From: Albugo candida
Lineage: Eukaryota; Oomycota; Peronosporomycetes; Albuginales; Albuginaceae
DNA: 64,000 nt
Reading direction: 5' to 3'
NCBI GenBank assembly: GCA_905220665.1
Contig: CAJNAR010000029.1
Span: 105,022-169,021 of the forward strand
The notes under the pieces are model-generated. The model saw only the letters and a program-made list of their open reading frames with translations. It had not been told where the DNA came from and made no database searches. This document shows positions 56,927-64,000 of this stretch, in pieces. The position numbers and the translations under genes were made by a program. Every line of letters starts with the position of its first letter. The first letter of the stretch is position 1.

Positions 56927-59416
56927 ATGGTTCAAGTCGACATATCGACACAACCCAGGGTGCTAGCGTCCACTTGTAGTGACGTGGCAACCCTCATGAG
57001 TCACCCAGCCTTGGGTGATTGCATGATTGTTGATGAGTCATCACCCCTGTGTGATGACGTGGAAAGTACCCCCACCCCCAGTGTGACGGTACAGGTTCAT
57101 ACCGGTACTACCGGAGTCGGATCTGATACCGGTGGTACATGCGGTACTGTCGTTGCCTCGTCACAGGGTGACCCAAAGGCAACTGCAAGTGTGGACGACA
57201 CTAAAAGTCCCACGCTTGCTGACCTGATCAAGTCACAGGAGTCCTTGCGTAAGGACCAGGCTAGAGCTCGAGCGAAATTTCGCGTAGAGCTCGCAAAGCC
57301 GAAAGCCTCGGATATCGAGGCTATATTGCAGCTATATGCTGATGGGGAGCACCCGGATTGGTCGGTTCTGTCTGCTAAATTGGAAGCAGCAAGACCTTTC
57401 CAAATCCGGAAAGCAACCTTCCCGATGGTCTTGGAGACGGGCCAGTCCTTGACCCGTACTCCAAATGGAAAAATACTAACATCCCTGATGCGGGACCACG
57501 GTAATCCGGTTTTTGAAAGCCTACTGGAGAGCCGGTCAATCGCTCAAGTATCCAAAATGCCTGGGGGAAACATCAGAGTGATGGTCACCACAGCGGATGC
57601 CTGCCAACAGTTGGAGTGTCAGCCGGTGACTATCCTTGGGGAAAAGTATTTCTTTCGAGAGTTTGATACTCTTGAAACAAAGTACTACCTCGATGTTTTC
57701 GGCGTAGGCGTGGAGGAAGAACGGAACAACATTCTCCGTGCTCTTCACCAACTAGGATGTCAAGTGGTGTATGACACCTTCCGCGAGACAATTCCCACGA
57801 AGGCAGTGGTGATGTCGACTTGGCGAGTTTACTTTGGTAGTTTGACGTGCCCCCAACAACTGGTTCGAGTTGGTAAAGTGATTGAACAAATCGCTTACGA
57901 CAAACAGCTATACCCAGTACGGGGTAAGAATGCTCCTATTCCAACGGAACGACCACGTTTTGGTCAACGTGGTCCTTATTGCTTGGATTTGGGTGCTACA
58001 TCAACCCCGGGAGTACGGCAACACCAAAGCAAGCAAAACAATCAAAAACAACGCAAAAATCAATCTGCAACTCAGATTCACAACACCCAAAAACAACAAA
58101 AGAACCAGAGACATACAGCCGAACCAGCGGCACTCGTGGTGGCACCACAAAAGGTGGTGAATCCAGTTCCCAGTAAGGAATTGGTGGCGAGAAAACCTGA
58201 CCGGAAGCTCTCCGATCAAATCTCGTTGGAGCTCAACACTCCCCCCACTATCACACCACCAGGAGCACAAGCTTTATTGCAACCCACACCTCCCATCCTC
58301 CAACTGACCAGTCAGTCATACTCACAACCACGGGTAGAGCGGGATGGGGATGTATCCATGAAGTTGGCTTGGACGAGTGGAAAACGTAATCGGGTGGAGC
58401 CGTTCGACCAAATGGTCTCCAAAGCACCACCTCTTGCGCTTCCAAAACTAGCGACGAGTAACTATTTTTCCGTGCTCGCAACTATGGAGGTGGAGATCGA
58501 AGAAGTAACAGCGGTTGCCAATCCAGAGAATGGCAATCGCGTCCAAATCATCCCCGTGAAAGCACGGATGCCAAAAGAGGTGGCCACCTCGAAAGAGGCG
58601 GCACACTTTTATCAAAAACGTCATACAACAATCGAGAAATCGGAACGACCAACCCGAGTTGGTGAAATAGGGGAGCTGATGGAAATCGATTCGAAAAATG
58701 CCCTTCACTCACTCCGACCGGACAAGCTGGTTCAAGCGGATTCTTGCATCCCTCATGTGCGGAAGCTAATCCAGTTCTGCACAAATCCGGACAAAATCAT
58801 CCGAGCGGCACTTGATCATCCGATCACGATGAATGGTGTGCTACTTTCGTGTATGGAGTCGAATGATAAAGCTTTGGATGAAGTGGCTCATCTACTTATG
58901 ATAAATCGCGTTTTTGCAACTCACAATCTCGGCGAAGATGTTACGTTTGCGACACGATGGAGTCGCCACGTTGGTGGAAAAGTTCCCTCCAAGCGATCTG
59001 TTCTGTTCGAGAAAGTAATGTCGCGGTGGACGTCAGTGCCGGACATCGTTATCGGTTTGACTCGAGCAACGAAAGCTCTCGCGTTGTTGGAACTTTTATT
59101 CATGTGTACTGCTCCGACATTCTACACCAACGACCACTGGATCCAATATCTCACCGATGGACCAGTGATCTGGATTCTGGGTCATCATTGTCGTTTACTT
59201 CCAACCAATGTGATCATATCCTTCTTCCGCTCCGACGTTGGCATAAAGTGTTGGTCGCAATGGTTTGGAGGTCGATGGCGTGGACTTCTTCATGGTGACA
59301 TCGCTGAGCTTTCCGTCAATCTCAGCTTTTTTCCAGAGGAGCACACAACACTTCACCTCTCACAACAAGATGGTGAAATGAGGTTGATTACTGGTCCACT
59401 TCAGCGTGAATGCTAA
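56927..59416 (+). CDS. LINE copy 3 ORF1 protein
   Basis: The protein has 829 residues with no stop. The first ~100 residues are Thr/Ser/Val-rich. About 100-290 is a folded, conserved block shared with copy 1 (LADLIKSQESLRKDQ, TFPMVLETGQSLTRTP, YFFREFDTLETKYYLDVF, MSTWRVYF). A Gln/Asn/Lys-rich basic linker (about 365-400) could bind RNA. A second conserved block (about 490-829) contains ATSKEAAHFYQKRHT, TNDHWIQYLTDG and LGHHCRLLPTN. No CCHC knuckle or typical L1 RRM signature is obvious. By position it should bind element RNA, but that role is inferred. Confidence 0.88.
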   Translation: MVQVDISTQPRVLASTCSDVATLMSHPALGDCMIVDESSPLCDDVESTPTPSVTVQVHTGTTGVGSDTGGTCGTVVASSQGDPKATASVDDTKSPTLADLIKSQESLRKDQARARAKFRVELAKPKASDIEAILQLYADGEHPDWSVLSAKLEAARPFQIRKATFPMVLETGQSLTRTPNGKILTSLMRDHGNPVFESLLESRSIAQVSKMPGGNIRVMVTTADACQQLECQPVTILGEKYFFREFDTLETKYYLDVFGVGVEEERNNILRALHQLGCQVVYDTFRETIPTKAVVMSTWRVYFGSLTCPQQLVRVGKVIEQIAYDKQLYPVRGKNAPIPTERPRFGQRGPYCLDLGATSTPGVRQHQSKQNNQKQRKNQSATQIHNTQKQQKNQRHTAEPAALVVAPQKVVNPVPSKELVARKPDRKLSDQISLELNTPPTITPPGAQALLQPTPPILQLTSQSYSQPRVERDGDVSMKLAWTSGKRNRVEPFDQMVSKAPPLALPKLATSNYFSVLATMEVEIEEVTAVANPENGNRVQIIPVKARMPKEVATSKEAAHFYQKRHTTIEKSERPTRVGEIGELMEIDSKNALHSLRPDKLVQADSCIPHVRKLIQFCTNPDKIIRAALDHPITMNGVLLSCMESNDKALDEVAHLLMINRVFATHNLGEDVTFATRWSRHVGGKVPSKRSVLFEKVMSRWTSVPDIVIGLTRATKALALLELLFMCTAPTFYTNDHWIQYLTDGPVIWILGHHCRLLPTNVIISFFRSDVGIKCWSQWFGGRWRGLLHGDIAELSVNLSFFPEEHTTLHLSQQDGEMRLITGPLQREC

Positions 59417-62400
59417 GGGCTCCTCGATTATTTCAACGTGGAACAATGTCTCAGCACTCACGGTGAATGTTAATGGAATTCATAAAAATGGTCATCTTTT
59501 TATCGACCACATCTTATCACAACACTCCATTTGTTGTGTTCAAGAAACCAAGTTTCACGATCACAACCAACTGGAATCATTTCAATTTTTATTATCCTCA
59601 AAAATGCAGCACAAAATGTTTGTCAATGATCACAACAGTGCTTTTCTCCATCCGACTCAAAACCGCAGTGGCGGCGTCATGACAATCCTTCGTTCGGACT
59701 TTCCCGGTTATACAACAGCTGAAGAACTCACCGATCGAAGCATTCGAAATCGTTATTTGGTTGTGCGTCTTCTCATTCACGATGCACCGGTGTATATTCA
59801 CAATGTATATGCACCGGTCAAGGCCGAGGAACGAGTGGGTTTTTATGAGTTATTGCTTTCCAACACTTTCGAATCGACCGCAACACATATCGTATTTGGT
59901 GATTTCAACACACCACTCGATCCAGCTATCGATGCTTCGAGTGGAACAATTCGACACGAACCAAGTCGATTAGCGTGTTTGGAATGGCTTTCACAGTTGG
60001 GTGTGGTAGACGCTTGGCGAATCCAGCATCCGACTGAAAAAGTATTTACAGGACCATTACCGCGCAAGAATCGACTTGATTATATCTGCATGTCGGAAGA
60101 GCTATTCAATATGGTATACAAAACCTCTGAGTATTTTCGTCCACGACATGCGGGAGATCATCTGGCACAAAAAGTAACTTTTGCAAATCCAACTCAATCA
60201 CCCGGTCGAGGATATTGGAAATGCTCATTACGACTATTTGAATATCCTAAAGTTGTCGAAGCAATCAAATTGGAAGCGAATTTGGTGCTCAACCAGTTAC
60301 GGACAACTTCGAATCCCGGTAAAATGTGGGAAAGTTGGAAGACGAAAATCAAGAAACAGCTTCAAGAAATCGAAAAAAAGGTTGCACAAGATAGCCAACG
60401 CGATGTTGAGTCTAGCCAGCGTGTTTTGGAAGTCACAGCAGCTCGATATCGCATCCACGACACCAATGAGTCACGGTACTTTTACGAATCGAGTCTCGAA
60501 CAATTTCGACTTTCAGTCGAAAACAACGCGAAATACAACCAAGATGACAGCTTCGACCATCACGTGAAGCATATGGAAAACTCTTCAAAGCATTTTTTTC
60601 GCCCTCCGGATAGTTCTTGTCGTCGCGTGCCGATCGAAAATGTTACCAAAAAATGTGGTACAGTGACATCGAACCCGAGGGAGATTATTGACGAATTCAG
60701 AGATCATTGGGGTGGTGTCATGGGCTCTCTTTATAGCTCAGAGACCGACTCATATGATCCAAGTGAAAGAAAGCAAAAAAAGTTACTCGATTCGATTCAA
60801 GTTTCACTTGCCTCAGCAGAGCAAGAACGTCTCTCCACTCGGTTAAGTACGACCGAGATGGCGGAAGCGATCAAGCACATGCGGAGTAGTTCTTCTCCAG
60901 GTATGGATGGACTACCAGCTGCATTTTATCAGCTTGATCCGGAAACGTTTGGCGAGTGTCTGAAGATCGTGTTCGAATATCAGCTGGAAAGAGGAATTCT
61001 ACTTCGATCACAACGTCACTCGGCAATAACATTATTGTACAAAAAAGGATCACGAGGTGATCCTGGCAACTATCGACCGATCGCACTGCTTTGTGTCGAT
61101 GTCAAAGTACTTTCAAAAGTGTTGGCGTATCGATTGCAACGTTTTTTGCCAAAATTGATCCATCAAGATCAAAAAGCATTTGTGCGCGGAAGGTCAATGC
61201 ATCATCATATTCGACATCTCACCGACATCCAAGACTTGGTCACTCATCGTGGGGAGGAAGCTTATGCGACTTTTCTCGACTTTGAGAAAGCTTATGATCG
61301 AGTCAATTGGACGTACATGTTTCGCGTTTTGGAAAAAATGGGCGTTGGAAAAAGTTTTATCGACTGGGTTCGTCTTTTGTACAATAACACAAAGGCGCAG
61401 TTGATGATTAATGGAAATATCACACCGTCCATTACACCACAACGTGGAGTGAAACAAGGTGATCCTCTCTCAGCATTACTTTTTCTGATGACGATCGAAC
61501 CTTTGGGAAATTTACTTCGACAACATGAAGAACATGGCATTTGGATTAATGGCACGACTGTCGCAACTGGATTATTTTTTGCGGACGATTCGACATTGCT
61601 TTCAGAGACACCAAATGGTGTTTTGACGCAACTCGAACTCGTCCAAATCTATTGCGATGGATCGGGTGCGAAACTCAACTTGAGTAAATCATCCTTGCTC
61701 TCGTTGAATCGGACCAAGCCATGTCCACGTATTCCCAATTTGACCATAATGGGTCCGGAGGATTCGGCCAAGTATTTGGGTATTCCGTTCAGCCAGAAAC
61801 CAACTCACTCGATGGTTATTTCAACTCTCGACAAGCGTTTTTACGATGGGTTTGGTGTATGGTTTCGACGAGCACGAACTGTCCGTGGTCGACTACTGGT
61901 TGCGCAGACGATGATTTTATCACGTTTGTGGCATTACACGATGCACGTAGACATACCAGCAGTGACAATTCGACAGTGGCAATCGATGTTAAATCGATTT
62001 GTGCTTGGTCGGAAACACAAAAAAGATTCAAAACATGTTCACCTACTCAGCAAAGAGTTTTTATATCTTCGCCGACAAGATGGTGGACTACAAGTTCCTT
62101 TTTTGGTGGGACGACTAAAGCTACAACGTATTCAATTCCTTCAGCAGTTCGCATCCGATGCGTCAACAATTATTCCTGCGAATTGGACAACTGCTTCGAC
62201 GGAATTATTACAACTTATCCAACCTCCCTTTGGACCACACAAGCCGATGGATATGTTCACCAACGCACCAAATCGACATGGGAAAATGGTTCAATGGGAG
62301 AGCATATCGTCATGGTGGAAACAAGCATTTAGAATGTGGCATCAGATGGATTGGAGCATTTCAATATCAGATTTAAATGTTTCACAACGCCGTCAGTACT

Positions 62401-63587
62401 ACATGGAACAGCCGATGTGGTTTCACTGCGACCAAAAATTACATTACGAAGCTGCTACTCGTCATCCGAGTACGCAGAACGTTTGGTACAATCTTGGCAT
62501 GGTGGATGAACCACATCGAACATTTCGAAAAACGTTTGCTACACTTTTCGACGTTCGAAGTTTGCAAGACTTTTTTCGTGAAAGCGACACATGGCCAACG
62601 AAGGAAGATTTCGTCGCCAACTATTACAACGACGAAGAGCTGAACACGTCGGATATGTCTGAAGAAAAGTTGCTGAGTCGACTTTACAATGAAGTCACTA
62701 TGATTCTCCAGCGTATCCACTCGACGATTGGTCTCATCACTTGGATTATACCAACCACAAGTGGCAGATCATTTTATGTGGGAGTAAAAAGCAAGGAACG
62801 GAAACATTATTTTCCATCTATTCCACGCTCACAACTCTCACGAATCGTCTGGAAACCTCCCGAACCAACCAAGAGTCATCCGATGTCGACACATTGGTCA
62901 TCACGGGAGAGATCGGACGCACTGGATTCCGAACGAGTTCGAACTTTTATGGCTACATCACGGCATCTTCGAAAACGTGTATTACCAATTTTCGAGGATT
63001 TACAGTTTCGTATCGCCTTTCGAATGTTGCCAGTTCGATCTCGTTTCTGGTTCTTAACAAATATTCAGCCCGACATTTTATTGTGCACGCAGCCTTCGTT
63101 TGGGGCAGTCGAATCCGATCAACATCTCTTTCTAGAGTGCGATCACACGGCACAGTTATGGAGGGAGCTACTCCCTAGTTGGGACCAGTTTTTCTCCTCT
63201 CGACCACGATGGACGCATATTGCATGTGCAATTGTCCCAGCAGTACGGTCGGATTGGAAAGAATATTTAGCAATTATATCGGATTGGTGGCTTGCATTGC
63301 AAGCGGTGACACTGCACTTCGTCTGGACAGATCGGAATCGTCGTTTGTTCGATCATCGATCAGCAACTCCGACAATTCCAGCACTTTCCGTGAACTACAC
63401 CACGTTTAGTGCGCACGTTTGGTACTTTCGAAGACAGTGTGACGACCAAGAGGAACGCATTCGGCTTGCAAAGGTACTGGATCAACTCGCAAAGCAAGGA
63501 TCATTTGGTGGTTTTTTCAGAAGTCGAAGATCATTGCTGCGGGTCCGGCACAGGCGAGTGGAACGGCAAGTGCAACTCAGATCCTAG
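59406..63587 (+). CDS. LINE copy 3 ORF2: APE endonuclease, reverse transcriptase, zinc motif
   Basis: The frame has about 1,393 codons. Endonuclease motifs: VNVNGI (20-25), QETK (46-49), VYAP (134-137), GDFN (165-168), RLDYI (223-227) and GDH (250-252). RT: SSPGMDGLPAAFYQ (about 496-509), FLDFEKAYDRV (623-633), QRGVKQGDPLSALLF (679-693) and catalytic LFFADD (723-728). The C-terminus has a zf-RVT-like CX12HX4C (C1227, H1240, C1245). The frame opens at 59,388 and overlaps ORF1, but no ATG precedes the endonuclease. The ATG in ATGCTAA is out of frame here. Translation would need a frameshift, reinitiation or a non-AUG start. Confidence 0.93.
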   Translation: MNAKGSSIISTWNNVSALTVNVNGIHKNGHLFIDHILSQHSICCVQETKFHDHNQLESFQFLLSSKMQHKMFVNDHNSAFLHPTQNRSGGVMTILRSDFPGYTTAEELTDRSIRNRYLVVRLLIHDAPVYIHNVYAPVKAEERVGFYELLLSNTFESTATHIVFGDFNTPLDPAIDASSGTIRHEPSRLACLEWLSQLGVVDAWRIQHPTEKVFTGPLPRKNRLDYICMSEELFNMVYKTSEYFRPRHAGDHLAQKVTFANPTQSPGRGYWKCSLRLFEYPKVVEAIKLEANLVLNQLRTTSNPGKMWESWKTKIKKQLQEIEKKVAQDSQRDVESSQRVLEVTAARYRIHDTNESRYFYESSLEQFRLSVENNAKYNQDDSFDHHVKHMENSSKHFFRPPDSSCRRVPIENVTKKCGTVTSNPREIIDEFRDHWGGVMGSLYSSETDSYDPSERKQKKLLDSIQVSLASAEQERLSTRLSTTEMAEAIKHMRSSSSPGMDGLPAAFYQLDPETFGECLKIVFEYQLERGILLRSQRHSAITLLYKKGSRGDPGNYRPIALLCVDVKVLSKVLAYRLQRFLPKLIHQDQKAFVRGRSMHHHIRHLTDIQDLVTHRGEEAYATFLDFEKAYDRVNWTYMFRVLEKMGVGKSFIDWVRLLYNNTKAQLMINGNITPSITPQRGVKQGDPLSALLFLMTIEPLGNLLRQHEEHGIWINGTTVATGLFFADDSTLLSETPNGVLTQLELVQIYCDGSGAKLNLSKSSLLSLNRTKPCPRIPNLTIMGPEDSAKYLGIPFSQKPTHSMVISTLDKRFYDGFGVWFRRARTVRGRLLVAQTMILSRLWHYTMHVDIPAVTIRQWQSMLNRFVLGRKHKKDSKHVHLLSKEFLYLRRQDGGLQVPFLVGRLKLQRIQFLQQFASDASTIIPANWTTASTELLQLIQPPFGPHKPMDMFTNAPNRHGKMVQWESISSWWKQAFRMWHQMDWSISISDLNVSQRRQYYMEQPMWFHCDQKLHYEAATRHPSTQNVWYNLGMVDEPHRTFRKTFATLFDVRSLQDFFRESDTWPTKEDFVANYYNDEELNTSDMSEEKLLSRLYNEVTMILQRIHSTIGLITWIIPTTSGRSFYVGVKSKERKHYFPSIPRSQLSRIVWKPPEPTKSHPMSTHWSSRERSDALDSERVRTFMATSRHLRKRVLPIFEDLQFRIAFRMLPVRSRFWFLTNIQPDILLCTQPSFGAVESDQHLFLECDHTAQLWRELLPSWDQFFSSRPRWTHIACAIVPAVRSDWKEYLAIISDWWLALQAVTLHFVWTDRNRRLFDHRSATPTIPALSVNYTTFSAHVWYFRRQCDDQEERIRLAKVLDQLAKQGSFGGFFRSRRSLLRVRHRRVERQVQLRS

Positions 63588-63884
63588 TCCTAGTTGGCTG
63601 CTTATACTCACCGTAGTGTGGCGCACACCAATATGCAAACCACGGTACTTTTGGACCATTTTTACAACTTAACAACTTTTTCAACTTTACAGCATTTACA
63701 AGCTGGACACAGTCTCGTATTAAGGGTGCTGAGGCTACTACGATACGAGATTATCAACGGAACGACATTTTATCATCTCTCACAGGTATTTCACGAAACG
63801 TTTTTTATATGTATATATGTTATTTAAGATAGCCTAGGCAACTAGAGAAGTCAGTTAGTCTAATTCTAGTAATATAAACACCTT

Positions 63885-63899
63885 CAACTGAGCTATAAG
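63885..63899 (+). repeat. tRNA-Asn-derived target sequence between LINE copies 3 and 4
   Basis: CAACTGAGCTATAAG matches the target sequence with GGAG deleted compared with 50,041-50,059. It lies exactly at the LINE 3'/5' junction. Confidence 0.85.
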
Positions 63900-64000
63900 A
63901 CTTCTCAATTTGCCGGCTACTACCTGACTAAGAAAACAAATACAACAAAGCGCCTTTTCAGCAAAACGCGCACTTTTCCACCCTCTCCTGTCGAAGACAA
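63900..64000 (+). mobile_element. LINE copy 4, 5' UTR start (subfamily B), cut by window end
   Basis: It starts ACTTCTCAATTTGCCGGCTA and matches the 5' UTR of copy 1 (subfamily B), not that of copy 3. The window ends just before the expected ORF1 ATG. Confidence 0.88.

Larger units (their letters stand above)
56836..63884 (+). mobile_element. LINE copy 3, apparently full-length (subfamily A)
   Basis: It is about 7.05 kb: a 91-bp 5' UTR, ORF1, ORF2 overlapping ORF1, and a ~300-bp 3' UTR ending ...AACACCTT with no long poly(A). Both ends abut the tRNA-Asn-derived sequence (56,817-56,835 and 63,885-63,899). ORF2 with an APE-type endonuclease, RT and a CCHC-type C-terminal motif places it near the L1/Tx1 group. 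Tx1-group LINEs are known for site preference, including RNA genes. Confidence 0.92.
59199..64000. repeat. Right arm of ~4.8-kb inverted duplication
   Basis: Partner of 49,940-54,742. It continues past the end of the window. Small differences (one-base indels in ORF2, a 4-base deletion in the junction target sequence) show the arms are not a simple artefact copy. Confidence 0.93.

Noticed and set aside
61721..62332. 203-codon frame inside LINE ORF2, also present in copy 2
   Set aside because: Alternate frame of ORF2. It is kept in both copies only because they are nearly identical.

Overview
The window looks like nuclear DNA of an oomycete. Genes are compact and sit on both strands with little spacing. 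Introns are tiny (46-68 bp) with GTA-type donors, and base composition is moderately AT-rich. The element content (a Ty3/gypsy relic, APE-type LINEs) also fits. A white-rust (Albugo-like) genome is my best guess, but that is an inference from style, not a database match.

Bases 1-17,070 are a normal gene block: the end of an unknown coiled-coil gene, a permuted NlpC/P60-like protein, a nucleotidyltransferase/non-canonical poly(A) polymerase, a DDHD phospholipase A1, a PX-domain protein, a five-exon tRNA-dihydrouridine synthase, a conserved unknown protein, an IQ-WW-FKBP isomerase, a p23 co-chaperone, a PH-domain protein and a bacterial-type soluble transhydrogenase (SthA-like). Many splice junctions could be placed to the base because both reading frames and protein family motifs agree.

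Bases 17,070-25,300 show decay. A PDR-type (ABCG) transporter is truncated and frame-shifted. A kinesin heavy-chain-like gene is almost complete but has an in-frame TGA just before its P-loop. An 8-bp minisatellite follows. Bases 25,630-45,500 are gene-poor. They hold scraps of decayed coding sequence, a diverged ~100-114 bp tandem repeat, a broken Ty3/gypsy element, a LINE relic and a diverged repeat shared by two distant tracts.

Bases 45,530-64,000 are the most interesting part. Four LINE copies of at least two subfamilies lie in head-to-tail pairs. One copy (56,836-63,884) has two long uninterrupted ORFs: an 829-codon ORF1, and an ORF2 with AP-endonuclease, reverse transcriptase and a C-terminal zinc motif. 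The element boundaries fall at a 15-19 bp sequence that is the 5' end of a tRNA-Asn(GUU) gene, and an intact copy of that tRNA sits at 56,427-56,498. A 316-bp tRNA-derived SINE-like insert is flanked by two exact 19-bp copies of the same sequence. This is best read as target-site-specific retrotransposition at the 5' edge of a tRNA-Asn gene, by a LINE family and a SINE using the same site. About 4.8 kb of this array (the end of one LINE, the junction, and the start of the next) is also present as a large inverted duplication (49,940-54,742 versus 59,199-64,000).
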